Source: an uncultured Stenotrophomonas sp. (GTDB lineage Bacteria; Pseudomonadota; Gammaproteobacteria; Xanthomonadales; Xanthomonadaceae). From it: a stretch of DNA of 60,075 nt. The notes under the pieces were generated by a model. The model made no database searches and was not told where the DNA came from. It saw only the letters and a list, made by a program, of their open reading frames with translations. Each line of letters begins with the position of its first letter. Positions within the stretch are counted from its first letter, which is position 1. The stretch lies in assembly GCA_913775725.1 (NCBI GenBank), contig CAJYNG010000026.1:1-60075 (forward strand). The letters run 5' to 3'. Positions 1 through 8,302 of this stretch are shown here, one piece after another. Made by a program: the position numbers and the translations under genes.

Positions 1-265
1 CGTAGTCAGCATGGCCCGGGCAATCGACGTGGGCGTAGTGACGGACCGGGGATTCGTATTCGACGTGCGCGGTCGAGATCGTGATACCACGAGCCTTTTC
101 TTCCGGCGCGGCGTCGATCGAGGAGTAGTCCTTGAACTCGCCACCGAAGCGCTCGGCACCGATCTTGGTCAGTGCGGCGGTCAGCGTGGTCTTGCCGTGG
201 TCGACGTGACCGATGGTGCCGACGTTGACGTGCGGCTTGGTGCGCTCGAACTTACCCTTGGCCAT
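1..265 (-). CDS. tuf: Elongation factor Tu, N-terminal 88 residues (cut by window edge)
   Basis: EF-Tu delivers aminoacyl-tRNA to the ribosome as a GTP complex. The visible part has the G1 motif GHVDHGKT (residues 19-26), the switch threonine in RGITIS (T62) and the G3 motif DCPGH (81-85). The start is the ATG at 265-263, giving [16 protein letters not shown], the standard N-terminus. The rest lies before base 1. It is the last gene visible behind tRNA-Tyr, tRNA-Gly and tRNA-Thr on the same strand, the classic tRNA-tufB transcription unit, so it is probably transcribed with them from the promoter at 672-700. Identity is certain; which of the usual two tuf copies this is rests on the tRNA context. 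Confidence 0.97.
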   Translation of the reverse strand, partial: MAKGKFERTKPHVNVGTIGHVDHGKTTLTAALTKIGAERFGGEFKDYSSIDAAPEEKARGITISTAHVEYESPVRHYAHVDCPGHADY

Positions 266-306
266 GGCTGCTTATCTCGAATTCGTCTGAGAGGTGATGC
301 TTAAGA

Positions 307-382
<76 letters not shown>

Positions 383-431
383 CGAGTTTTGCATTATGAC
401 ATGAACTCGATAATATTCAAAGTTCATTCAA

Positions 432-505
<74 letters not shown>

Positions 506-529
506 GCCGGGAATGTCACAACGTGAAAC

Positions 530-615
530 TGGTGGAGGGAGGTGGATTCGAACCACCGAAGGCGTAAGCCAGCAGATTTACAGTCTGCCCCCGTTGGCCG
601 CTTGGGTATCCCTCC
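530..615 (-). tRNA. tyrU: tRNA-Tyr (anticodon GTA)
   Basis: Class II tRNA of 86 bases with a long variable arm and encoded CCA: acceptor GGAGGGA/TCCCTCC, anticodon loop CTGTAAA. It is the first tRNA of the tuf operon, about 50 bases downstream of the predicted transcription start. Confidence 0.96.
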
Positions 616-671
616 TTACCACCCCATTCCGTTGCCGCCGAAGCGTTGCGGTGTGTGGTGGTGAGCCGCTT

Positions 672-700
672 ATTCTGCTGATGGGATGGGGGGCTGTCAA
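672..700 (-). promoter_or_regulatory. Sigma-70 promoter of the tRNA-tuf operon
   Basis: On the minus strand TTGACA (700-695) and CAGAAT (677-672) are separated by exactly 17 bases. A GC-rich stretch follows the -10, as is common in stringently controlled stable-RNA promoters. The predicted start is near 665, about 50 bases before tRNA-Tyr. Confidence 0.72.
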
Positions 701-752
701 CGCTTTTTTCCACTTTTTTCACACGCTGTCGCAAACCCATTGATACGCAAGG

Positions 753-1769
753 TTATTGCCCCGGGACCGGCAGGGTCTCGTTGGCGAAAATTGCGACATG
801 AGGGACGCCGTCGCCGCCGATCCAGCCTCGATACATGCCCTGGGTGTTGAACGGCGTGGCCATTTTCCCGTCCGCGGCGAGCACGATCGCACCGCCGTCG
901 CCGCCCATCTGCGGAATCGTCTCGTTGATCACGCCCTTGCCTGCCTGCTCCGGGCTCTGTCCCTGGTAGCGCATGCGCGCGCAGATCTCGTGTGCGGCAG
1001 CAGTGCGGATGTAGTACTCGCCCCAGCCGGTGCCCGATACCGCACAACGCGCATCGGCCCAGGTGCCTGCACCGATGATCGGCGAGTCACCCACCCGGCC
1101 ATAGCGCTTGTTGGTCATGCCGCCCGTAGAGGTGCCGGCGGCCAGCTGACCCTGTGCATCCAGGGCGACCGCACCGACGGTCCCGAAGTGCTTTGCGGTC
1201 TCCAGATCGGCATGCGCCTGGCCACCGGCCTCTTCCTTCAGTGCACGCTGCAGCTGCTGCCAGCGCTTCTCTGTACGGAAGTAGGAGGGATCGACCAGAG
1301 AAATACCCTGCTCGACCGCGAAGGCTTCGGCGCCCTGCCCGACCATCATCACGTGCCTGGACTTCTGCATCACGGTCTGCGCCAGCAGGATCGGGTTGCG
1401 CACCCGCTGCACGCCCGCCACCGCGCCCGCCGCCTGGCTCGCGCCATCCATGACAGCCGCATCCAGCTCGTTGTGGCCATCGTGGGTGAACACTGCGCCC
1501 TTGCCGGCGTTGAAGGTGGGATCGTCCTCCAGCACGGTGATCGCGGCGGTGACTGCGGCCAGCGCGGGGCGACCCGCCGCCAGCTCCGCATGTCCCTTCA
1601 ACAGGGCCGCCCGCAGCGCGTCACGTGCGGCCTTTTCCGCGGCCGGCGACAGGTCCCTGCGCTCGACGCCGGCGCCGCCGTGGATGACCAGCAGCGGTGA
1701 GGTGGCCGGCGCGGCCTGGGCAAGCATGGGCAGGGACAACAGTGCGGACAGCGCCAGGCGCAGATTCAT
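753..1769 (-). CDS. Exported isoaspartyl peptidase / L-asparaginase (Ntn-hydrolase)
   Basis: Enzyme of the plant-type asparaginase (IaaA) family that cleaves beta-aspartyl peptides and L-asparagine. 338 residues. An N-terminal signal peptide (residues 1-19, ending AQA) sends it to the periplasm. HGGAG is at 30-34. The self-cleavage site GTVGAVALD puts the catalytic threonine at T197, and GTSTGG follows near 213. The precursor should split before T197 into alpha and beta subunits. It lies next to an exported cyanophycinase on the same strand. Cyanophycinase releases beta-Asp-Arg dipeptides, which IaaA-type enzymes can hydrolyse. Family certain; the cyanophycin role is inferred from context. 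Confidence 0.93.
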   Translation of the reverse strand: MNLRLALSALLSLPMLAQAAPATSPLLVIHGGAGVERRDLSPAAEKAARDALRAALLKGHAELAAGRPALAAVTAAITVLEDDPTFNAGKGAVFTHDGHNELDAAVMDGASQAAGAVAGVQRVRNPILLAQTVMQKSRHVMMVGQGAEAFAVEQGISLVDPSYFRTEKRWQQLQRALKEEAGGQAHADLETAKHFGTVGAVALDAQGQLAAGTSTGGMTNKRYGRVGDSPIIGAGTWADARCAVSGTGWGEYYIRTAAAHEICARMRYQGQSPEQAGKGVINETIPQMGGDGGAIVLAADGKMATPFNTQGMYRGWIGGDGVPHVAIFANETLPVPGQ

Positions 1770-1808
1770 CGGGTACGTCTCCAGCAGGTGGGCAAGGGAG
1801 GCATCATC

Positions 1809-1875
1809 GTAGAGCCGAGCCCATGCTCGGCTGATGCCTCGATTGAAAGGCAGCCGAGCGTGGGCTCGGCTCTAC
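1809..1875. repeat. SMAG-type GTAG palindrome pair
   Basis: Two ~24 bp palindromic units with core GAGCCGAGC...GCTCGGCT face each other. The left begins GTAG and the right ends CTAC. It sits between the isoaspartyl peptidase and the cyanophycinase. The family matches the GTAG REP elements described in Stenotrophomonas maltophilia. Confidence 0.85.
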
Positions 1876-1907
1876 AGCATCCCCTGCGTGGCCACAGGAT
1901 CGCCGGG

Positions 1908-2927
1908 TCATTGGCGCACGACTTCGATTTCGCCGTCGCTGATATCGGCCACCGCCTGATAGTCGGCGTCGGCCTGGAAGTCGTCCAACCGCATGCGGCT
2001 GCCGCTGGCGACCACGGTCACCGGGACGGCATGGAAGCGCAGCGGCTCCCCCTCCACCAGACGGTCGGCATCGCGGCCGGGGCTGACCACCCAGACCTTG
2101 CCCTCGCCGTCAGCACTGTAGACCTGTGCCTGGCCATCGGGCTCCACGCACAGGGCGGTGTCCTCATCGACACCAATGCCGACGATGTCGGGATCACCGC
2201 TGTCCTGGGCGGCGCGCGCCACGAACACGATCAGGCGGCCGAGCCGATCGCGCTTGTCGAAGTGGGTATCGGTGACCACGCGCTGCAGGTAGGGCATCTG
2301 CAGGAAACCACTGTCCATGGTCACCGCGCTGCCCATCGGGTCGGCCAGCGCACCCGCGGAGGTGACGCTGCCGCCGTCCATCGCGCCGTAGGCATAGCCA
2401 CCGAGGATGGCGAGCCCAGCACTGGTACCGGCAATCGGCTTGCCGGCGCGTACATGGGCGTTCAGCGCGCGGTTGAGCGCAGTGCCCTTCCAGAAGCGGA
2501 TGTAGCGCGACTGGTCACCACCGGCAATGAAGATGGCATCAGCTGCGGCAACCACGCGCAGCACGGCCGGATCGTCGGCGCCGCGGCGGCTGTCGAAGAC
2601 CAGCGTCTGCACTGCGGTGGTACCGCCGATCTCGCGGTACAGGCGGTCCTGCAGCTCATCACTGCCAGAAGCGCGCAGGATCAGCACGCGGCCATTGCCA
2701 GCCTGCTTCAGCCACCAGTGGAAGGCTTCCGGCACCCATTCGCCACCGCCCATCAGCATCATGGCTGGCGCGCGCGGGCCAGGCCGGGGGGCGTCGAGAT
2801 CCCCGGCTTCGTAATAGGCGAAGCCCGGGCCCTGCAGGTCCTGCGCAAGGGCGGCCAACGGTACGGCCAACACCAGCAGCGCCAGCCAGGCGAAGGGGGC
2901 ACGCAGGGTCCGATGGAGGCGTCGCAT
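1908..2927 (-). CDS. Exported cyanophycinase-like peptidase (family S51)
   Basis: 339 residues. Cyanophycinases are serine peptidases that degrade the Asp-Arg storage polymer cyanophycin to beta-Asp-Arg. A signal peptide is clear (hydrophobic core then ALA-Q), so the enzyme acts outside the cytoplasm. Family marks: MMLMGGGEW near residue 60, FIAGGDQSRY near 135, and the nucleophile elbow GTSAGLAILGG near 170. The start is taken as the ATG at 2927, which follows AGGGAG by 6 bases; the frame stays open to a TTG at 2945. It lies between the exported isoaspartyl peptidase (same strand) and a divergent TonB receptor. The substrate is inferred from the family; a broader S51 peptidase remains possible. 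Confidence 0.87.
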   Translation of the reverse strand: MRRLHRTLRAPFAWLALLVLAVPLAALAQDLQGPGFAYYEAGDLDAPRPGPRAPAMMLMGGGEWVPEAFHWWLKQAGNGRVLILRASGSDELQDRLYREIGGTTAVQTLVFDSRRGADDPAVLRVVAAADAIFIAGGDQSRYIRFWKGTALNRALNAHVRAGKPIAGTSAGLAILGGYAYGAMDGGSVTSAGALADPMGSAVTMDSGFLQMPYLQRVVTDTHFDKRDRLGRLIVFVARAAQDSGDPDIVGIGVDEDTALCVEPDGQAQVYSADGEGKVWVVSPGRDADRLVEGEPLRFHAVPVTVVASGSRMRLDDFQADADYQAVADISDGEIEVVRQ

Positions 2928-3097
2928 CTTGATCTCCCTGAACAAAATCGACTTGCAAGCGTTTTCACTCTTTGCCAGATAGGGACCCAGTAGTCAAGGG
3001 CATAAAAAAGGCGTTAAATGCGCGCGCCCATTCCGGAAATCTGAATGGGGGACAGGGCCCCTCCTCTGCGGGCCGGCTTCATTTCCGAGAATTCCTC

Positions 3098-5830
3098 ATG
3101 CGTAGAAAGGCGATGGCGTGGTCGATCCAGCTGGCGTTGATGGGCGTGGCTGCTTCCGCGGCGGCCCAGGCACCGGCTTCCTCTTCGGTTCAACAGCTGG
3201 ATGCGGTGCAGGTCACCGGTTCGCGTATTCCGCGCGCCCAGGTGGAAGGCCCCGCCCCGATCACGGTGATCAGCGCCGAGCAGATCCGCTCCAGCGGCTT
3301 CACTACCGTGCCCGACGTGCTGCGGTCGATGACCCAGAACGGCGGTGAGACGCAGAGCCAGCAATCCTCCAGCGGCGCCGACTTCTCGCCAGGCGCCCAG
3401 CAGGTGGACCTGCGCGGCCTCGGCCCGAACCACACGCTGGTACTGGTCAATGGCCGCCGCATCGCCGACTTCCCGATGCCGTTCAAGGGCCGCAGCAACT
3501 TCACCGACGTCTCCAACATCCCGCTGGGGATGATCGAGCGCATCGAAGTGCTGACCGGCAGCGCCTCGGCCATCTACGGCTCGGACGCGATCGCCGGCGT
3601 GGTCAACTTCATCCTGAAGAAGAAGGCCGACGGCACCACGATCGACATGCGCATGGGCACCACCAGCGAAGGCGGTGGCGAATCGTTCGACATGAGCCTG
3701 GCCAGCGGTTTCAGCCGCGGCAATTTCAACGCGGTGTACAGCGTCGAGCTGCAGTCGCAGAGCCCGCTGTGGGCGTACGAGCGCGACATCCAGGATTCGA
3801 CCCAGGACGCGCCGACTGAGCGTGCACGTGCCGCTCGTCGCTCCTATCTGCGTACGGACGGTGACGACGCCTACCTGGATCCGGGCGCGGCCACCTGCGA
3901 AGCGCTCGCCGGGCAGAACCAGGGCAGCACGTACCACGCCTACCGCCCCCGCTCTGGCTGGTACTGCGGCAGTGATACGTCGATCGGCTACGGCACCATT
4001 CTCAGCAAGCGCCGCGGCGCCAACGGTTATGCGTCGCTGAGCTACGACTTCGACAACGGCCAGCAGTGGTTCGCCGACGTGCAGCTGGGATACCACACCA
4101 TGTCGCTGATGCGTGACGTTACCACCTGGGGCCACATGAGTGCCGATGGCAACGAATCCGGCTACTTCAACAATGAAGCCACCCAGCAGATCGAATCCTG
4201 GAACCGGCAGTTCTCGCCGGAGGAGATGGGCGGCCTGCGCAACGGCATGGTACGCAGCACGCAGAAGACCTTCAGCGTGACAACCGGCTTCAAGGGCAAC
4301 CTGACCGGCAACTGGGACTACGAAGCTGCCCTGAGCCACTCGCAGTACCAGTCCCGGATCAGCTGGGCGAAGATCATCGCCGCCAAGGCCAATGACCTGT
4401 TCCTGGGCCCGCAACTGGGCGTGGACGACGACGGCTACCCGATCTACAACGCCGATCCGTCGCGCCTGTACCGGCCGCTGACCCGCGCCGAGTACGATTC
4501 GATCGCCGCGCGCACCACGTATTCGCCGAAGTCGCGCACCGAGACGGCCGCGTTCACGCTGACCAATTCCGCGCTGTTCGGCCTGCCGGGCGGTGACGCC
4601 GGCTTCGCCGCGACCGTGGAAGTGGGCCAGCAGGCGTATGCGCTGAACCCCGATCCGCTGGCCACCCAGTACTACTACTACAGCTGGAAGGATTCGGACG
4701 GTCAAGGTTCGCGCAATCGCTGGGCCACCGCGGCCGAGCTGCGCATGCCGCTGCACGAGACGGTCAACCTGAGCGTGGCAGGCCGCTACGACCAGTACCG
4801 CTATTCCGGCCACACCATCGGCAAGGCGACCTGGAGCGGCGGCCTGGAGTGGCGCCCGATCGACACCCTGTTGGTGCGTGGCTCGTATGGCACCGCGTTC
4901 CGCGCGCCGGACCTGCACTACGTGTTCGCCGGCCCCGGCAATGACGAGACCAATGCCGTGGATCTATACGACTGTCGCTCCAACGGCACGGATTGTGACA
5001 ACGACATCAACATCATCCGCAGCCGCACAGGCAACCGCCAGCTCGATCCGGAAACCAGCACCTCGTGGAGTGCGGGCTTCGTCTGGTCGCCGGCGATCGG
5101 CCTGGACCTGTCGGTGGACTGGTTCGACATCGATATGCGCAAGCAGGTGCAGGACATGGACGTCCGCACGATCCTGGCCAGTGAAGCGAACTGCCGCCTG
5201 GGTACTGCCGACATCAACTCGCCGACCTGCGTGGATGCACTCAGCCGGGTAACGCGCACCAATGACGGCACTCTGTATGGGGTTCGCGTGAACCCGATCA
5301 ACGTCGCCCGCGAGTCCACCTCCGGCATCGACGTCGGCCTGCGCTACCGCCTGCAGACCGGCATCGGCGACTTCATCCTCAACGGCACCCACACCTGGGT
5401 GAAGAAGCATGACTTCCAGCGCTACCCCGGCGACCCGGTCGAAGATCAGTTCGCGGTCAACAGCGGCTTCGACATCCCGCGTACCAAGACCAGCCTGAGC
5501 GTGACCTGGGAGAAGGATGCGTGGTCTGCCACGGTCTATGGTTCGCGCCTGGGCAAGCTGCCGACCTCGGACAGCTACGACCAGCTCTTCGACTGGGACA
5601 GCGGTGACAGCCCGTACGTCAAGGGGACCTACCGCTACAACGCGTCGCTGCAGTACCGCTTCGACGACCACTCGCGCCTGTCGCTGTCGATGGTCAATGT
5701 CTTCAACAAGATGCCGCCGAAGGACGCCACGTACACCGCGTATCCGTACTACGACGTGTCCTGGTTCGACAGCGTCGGCCGCACCATCAACCTGCAGTAC
5801 ACCCACAAGTTCGGTGGCAGCGCGCTGTAA
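3098..5830 (+). CDS. TonB-dependent outer-membrane receptor
   Basis: 910 residues. Signal peptide (MRRKAMAWSIQ... AAAQA), then the plug domain with the TonB-box-like start VQQLDAVQVTGSRIPRA, the PITVISAEQIRSSGF segment and VDLRGLGPNHTLVLVNGRR. A ~700-residue beta-barrel rich in aromatic residues follows, ending LQYTHKFGGSAL. The start at 3098 is chosen because the signal peptide begins there; the frame is open upstream to 2972 but that part looks non-coding. It diverges from the cyanophycinase across a 170-base promoter region. By context it may import the peptides released by the two exported hydrolases; the ligand cannot be read from sequence. Confidence 0.95.
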   Translation: MRRKAMAWSIQLALMGVAASAAAQAPASSSVQQLDAVQVTGSRIPRAQVEGPAPITVISAEQIRSSGFTTVPDVLRSMTQNGGETQSQQSSSGADFSPGAQQVDLRGLGPNHTLVLVNGRRIADFPMPFKGRSNFTDVSNIPLGMIERIEVLTGSASAIYGSDAIAGVVNFILKKKADGTTIDMRMGTTSEGGGESFDMSLASGFSRGNFNAVYSVELQSQSPLWAYERDIQDSTQDAPTERARAARRSYLRTDGDDAYLDPGAATCEALAGQNQGSTYHAYRPRSGWYCGSDTSIGYGTILSKRRGANGYASLSYDFDNGQQWFADVQLGYHTMSLMRDVTTWGHMSADGNESGYFNNEATQQIESWNRQFSPEEMGGLRNGMVRSTQKTFSVTTGFKGNLTGNWDYEAALSHSQYQSRISWAKIIAAKANDLFLGPQLGVDDDGYPIYNADPSRLYRPLTRAEYDSIAARTTYSPKSRTETAAFTLTNSALFGLPGGDAGFAATVEVGQQAYALNPDPLATQYYYYSWKDSDGQGSRNRWATAAELRMPLHETVNLSVAGRYDQYRYSGHTIGKATWSGGLEWRPIDTLLVRGSYGTAFRAPDLHYVFAGPGNDETNAVDLYDCRSNGTDCDNDINIIRSRTGNRQLDPETSTSWSAGFVWSPAIGLDLSVDWFDIDMRKQVQDMDVRTILASEANCRLGTADINSPTCVDALSRVTRTNDGTLYGVRVNPINVARESTSGIDVGLRYRLQTGIGDFILNGTHTWVKKHDFQRYPGDPVEDQFAVNSGFDIPRTKTSLSVTWEKDAWSATVYGSRLGKLPTSDSYDQLFDWDSGDSPYVKGTYRYNASLQYRFDDHSRLSLSMVNVFNKMPPKDATYTAYPYYDVSWFDSVGRTINLQYTHKFGGSAL

Positions 5831-5890
5831 GTGCGGTTACGCAGGACATGGACGACGGGGCCCGCCATTGGCGGGCCTTGTTGTTTGCGG

Positions 5891-5958
5891 CTCTGGTAGA
5901 TGCCCACCTTGGTGGGCACTGTTTCGCTGCGCGCCCACCAAGGTGGGCGACTACCAGA
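5891..5958. repeat. SMAG-type GTAG palindrome pair
   Basis: Units with cores GCCCACCTTGGTGGGC and GCCCACCAAGGTGGGC are bounded by CTCTGGTAG at the left and CTACCAGAG at the right, so the whole segment can fold as one long cruciform. It lies 60 bases after the TonB receptor stop and may end its transcript. Confidence 0.8.
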
Positions 5959-5970
5959 GCGGGCCACCCG

Positions 5971-6074
5971 GGGTTTTCCACACCGCACGTGGAAAGCGAT
6001 GGGAACTTGGTGTGGACAAGTGGGCGGAAGCATTCCGCCGCAGGTGTTTCCGAGCGTGGCTATTTTTTGTCCAC
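5971..6074. repeat. Unit 1 of a three-copy ~104 bp repeat with DnaA-box-like 9-mers
   Basis: Contains TTTTCCACA (5974-5982), TGTGGACAA (6011-6019, reverse of TTGTCCACA) and TTGTCCAC (6067-6074). TTTCCAC and GTGGAAA also form a short inverted repeat around the first box. No convincing reading frame. See finding. Confidence 0.8.
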
Positions 6075-6082
6075 GGCCCCGA

Positions 6083-6185
6083 TTGTTTTCCACACGGTAC
6101 GTGGAGAGCGATGGGAACTTGATGTGGACAAGTGGGTGCGAGCATTGCAGCGCAGGCGTTTCGAAGCGTGGTGAAATTTTGTCCA
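6083..6185. repeat. Unit 2 of the ~104 bp DnaA-box-like repeat
   Basis: Contains TTTTCCACA (6086-6094), TGTGGACAA (6123-6131) and a terminal TTTTGTCCA (6177-6185). The first two motifs are 37 bases apart, as in the other copies. The segments AGCGATGGGAACTTG and GCGCAGGCGTTTCGAAGCGTGG are close to units 1 and 3. Confidence 0.8.
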
Positions 6186-6206
6186 GGTCGCGCGGACAAG
6201 CCCCTT

Positions 6207-6267
6207 GTAGAGCCGAGCCCACGCTCGGCTCCGGCTGGCATCAGCCGATGCATGGGCTCGGCTCTAC
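6207..6267. repeat. SMAG-type pair inserted between repeat units 2 and 3
   Basis: Facing units with core GAGCCGAGC...GCTCGGCT, the left starting GTAG and the right ending CTAC. Units 1 and 2 are 112 bases apart (box to box) and units 2 and 3 are 194 apart, so about 82 bases including this element separate an otherwise regular array. Confidence 0.85.
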
Positions 6268-6276
6268 AGCGATACG

Positions 6277-6380
6277 GGGTTTTCCACACCCGACGTGGAA
6301 AGCGATGGGAGTTTGCTGTGGACAAGTGCCGGCGAGCGTCACAGCGCAAGCGTTTCGCAGCGTGGTGTTTTTTTATCCAC
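6277..6380. repeat. Unit 3 of the ~104 bp DnaA-box-like repeat
   Basis: Contains TTTTCCACA (6280-6288), TGTGGACAA (6317-6325) and TTATCCACC (6373-6381). The last motif differs from a consensus DnaA box only in its final base. It ends 15 bases before the ychF terminator. Confidence 0.8.
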
Positions 6381-6394
6381 CTGCGGAAACGCAA

Positions 6395-6417
6395 ACGCCC
6401 CGCACAAGGCGGGGCGT
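6395..6417 (-). terminator. Terminator hairpin after ychF
   Basis: Perfect 9 bp stem ACGCCCCGC/GCGGGGCGT with a 5-base loop, followed on the minus strand by TTTGCGTTT. It lies 26 bases beyond the ychF stop. Confidence 0.7.
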
Positions 6418-6442
6418 CTGGGGTCGATCCGATGCCGCTGGA

Positions 6443-7534
6443 TCAGACGTTGAAGCGGAAGTGCAGGATGTCGCCTTCCTGCACGCGGTATTCCTTGCCT
6501 TCCAGACGCAGGCGACCAGCTTCCTTGGCGCCGGCTTCGCCCTTGTACTTGATGAAGTCGTCATACGCGATGGTTTCGGCGCGGATGAAGCCCTTCTCGA
6601 AGTCGGTGTGGATGACCGCGGCGGCCTGCGGGGCGGTGGCACCCTTGCGCACGGTCCACGCACGGACTTCCTTCACGCCAGCGGTGAAGTAGGTCTGCAG
6701 GCCGAGCAGACTGTAGGCCGCGTTGATCACGCGGTTCAGGCCCGGCTCGCTCAGGCCCAGGTCGGCCAGGAAGGTATCGCGGTCTTCGTCATCAAGCTGG
6801 GACAGCTCTTCTTCGATCGCGGCCGACACCGGCACCACCTGCGCGCCTTCGGCGGCAGCGTGCGCGCGCACGGCGTCCAGGTGCGGGTTGTTCTCGAAAC
6901 CGTCTTCCAGCACGTTGGCGATGTACATCACCGGCTTCAGGGTCAGCAGGAACAGATCGCGCACCAGCGCCTTCTCTTCCTCGTCCAGGCCAACCGAACG
7001 GCCGGACTTGCCATCCGACAGCGCGGCCTGCAGCTTGGCCAGCACCGGCTTGCGCGCCGCGGCGTCCTTGTCACCCCCCTTGGCGGCGCGCTCGGCACGG
7101 TTCAGCGCCTTCTCGACGCTGTCCAGGTCGGCCAGCGCCAGCTCGGTATCGATGGTTTCGATATCCGAGATCGGGTCGACCTTGTTGTTGACGTGGATGA
7201 CGTCGGCATTCTCGAAGCAGCGCACCACGTGAGTGATCGCATCGACTTCGCGGATGTGCGCCAGGAACTTGTTGCCCAGGCCTTCACCGCTGGCGGCACC
7301 GGCCACCAGGCCGGCGATGTCGACGAACTCGACCGCGGTCGGGATGACCTTCTGCGGGTTGATGATCGCTGCCAGCTCGTTCAGGCGCGGATCCGGCACC
7401 GGCACGATGCCGACGTTCGGCTCGATGGTGCAGAACGGGAAGTTCGCCGCGGCGATACCCGCCTTGGTCAGCGCATTGAACAGGGTCGACTTGCCGACGT
7501 TGGGCAGGCCGACGATGCCGCATTTGATACCCAT
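6443..7534 (-). CDS. ychF: Ribosome-associated ATPase/GTPase YchF (OLA1 family)
   Basis: 363 residues, the usual family length. G1 motif GLPNVGKS at 9-16, and G3 DIAGLV at 72-77 where leucine replaces the usual catalytic glutamine (a HAS-type GTPase, known to prefer ATP). A coiled insertion and a C-terminal TGS domain ending HFRFNV follow. YchF binds ribosomes and affects stress responses. The start is the ATG at 7534 giving [12 protein letters not shown]; the 30 codons open upstream look non-coding. The next gene upstream on the strand is pth, and the ychF-pth neighbourhood is conserved in many proteobacteria. Confidence 0.97.
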   Translation of the reverse strand: MGIKCGIVGLPNVGKSTLFNALTKAGIAAANFPFCTIEPNVGIVPVPDPRLNELAAIINPQKVIPTAVEFVDIAGLVAGAASGEGLGNKFLAHIREVDAITHVVRCFENADVIHVNNKVDPISDIETIDTELALADLDSVEKALNRAERAAKGGDKDAAARKPVLAKLQAALSDGKSGRSVGLDEEEKALVRDLFLLTLKPVMYIANVLEDGFENNPHLDAVRAHAAAEGAQVVPVSAAIEEELSQLDDEDRDTFLADLGLSEPGLNRVINAAYSLLGLQTYFTAGVKEVRAWTVRKGATAPQAAAVIHTDFEKGFIRAETIAYDDFIKYKGEAGAKEAGRLRLEGKEYRVQEGDILHFRFNV

Positions 7535-7618
7535 GGGTGACAGCTCTCTGGGGTGAAAGTGATTGGTGAAACAGCGCGCGCGCTGCTTGGCCAATCCATC
7601 TCGGTGTCGATCATTGCG

Positions 7619-7667
7619 TGCCAACCAAGGTTGGCACCTACCGGAATCGGGAAGGTTGACACCTACC
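7619..7667. repeat. SMAG-type repeat with partial second copy
   Basis: A full unit TGCCAACC-AAGGTTGGCA ending CCTAC (7619-7641) is followed by a decayed half unit GGTTGACACCTACC (to 7667). It fills the spacer between pth and ychF. Confidence 0.7.
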
Positions 7668-7676
7668 CAATGCGGG

Positions 7677-8255
7677 TTATTTCGGGGTATGCAGCCGCTT
7701 CATCGCTTCGTTGAAATCGCCCTGCACTGCCAGCGGCAGCACATCGATCGCATCGTCGATGGCGCGCGCGATCAGCACGTCGTCGTCCTTTGACGGGCGA
7801 CCAAGCACCCAGCCCACCACGCGGTCCTTGTGGCCGGGATGGCCGATGCCCACGCGCAGGCGATGGAACTTGCCGTGGCCGAGCAGGCGCATGGTGTCGC
7901 GCAGGCCGTTCTGGCCGCCATGGCCACCGTCGAACTTCAGCCGCACCGCACCGGGCGGCAGGTCCAGCTCGTCGTGGGCCAGCAGGGTTTCTTCCGGCTC
8001 GATCTTCCAGAACCGCTGTGCGGCGGTGACCGACTTGCCGCTGAGGTTCATGAAGGTGGCGGGCTTGAGCAGCCACACCGTCTGCCCGGCGATCTCGACC
8101 TTGGCGGTCTCACCGAACAGCTTGCTGTCCACATTCCATCGCGCACCGGCCTTTTCAGCCAGGGCCTCAACGAAATGAAACCCGGCATTGTGCCGGGTCC
8201 GGGCGTGTTCCGATCCGGGGTTGCCCAGACCGACGATCAGTCGCAATCCTGCCAT
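7677..8255 (-). CDS. pth: Peptidyl-tRNA hydrolase
   Basis: 192 residues. Releases peptide from peptidyl-tRNA that dropped off the ribosome. IVGLGNPG at 7-14 holds the substrate asparagine (N12); RHNAGF at 21-26 holds the catalytic histidine (H22). [12 protein letters not shown] and the [10 protein letters not shown] segment with the catalytic aspartate follow, then [10 protein letters not shown]. The start is the ATG at 8255 ([14 protein letters not shown]); five further in-frame codons upstream are unlikely to be used. It follows rplY by 47 bases on the same strand, the common rplY-pth order, and is probably co-transcribed with it and prs. Confidence 0.97.
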   Translation of the reverse strand: MAGLRLIVGLGNPGSEHARTRHNAGFHFVEALAEKAGARWNVDSKLFGETAKVEIAGQTVWLLKPATFMNLSGKSVTAAQRFWKIEPEETLLAHDELDLPPGAVRLKFDGGHGGQNGLRDTMRLLGHGKFHRLRVGIGHPGHKDRVVGWVLGRPSKDDDVLIARAIDDAIDVLPLAVQGDFNEAMKRLHTPK

Positions 8256-8270
8256 GGTTCCTTCCAGCAC

Positions 8271-8294
8271 GGCGCCTGCCCGGAGGCAGGCGCC
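8271..8294. repeat. Perfect 10 bp hairpin between rplY and pth
   Basis: GGCGCCTGCC and GGCAGGCGCC around a 4-base loop. No T-run follows on either strand, so it is more likely an attenuator, processing site or mRNA-stability hairpin in an rplY-pth transcript than a full terminator. Confidence 0.6.
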
Positions 8295-8302
8295 GCTTGG
8301 TA

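Noticed and set aside
3014-4918. A 634-codon antisense frame over the TonB receptor gene
   Set aside because: Low-complexity arginine/alanine/histidine-rich translation without domains, opposite a clear receptor; a shadow of codon bias.
5971-6380. CRISPR array
   Set aside because: The units are ~104 bp with only partial identity and no unique spacers of regular size; only three copies.
5971-6380. Replication origin
   Set aside because: No AT-rich unwinding region and no dnaA, dnaN, rpmH or parAB genes nearby; DnaA-box-like motifs alone do not make an origin.
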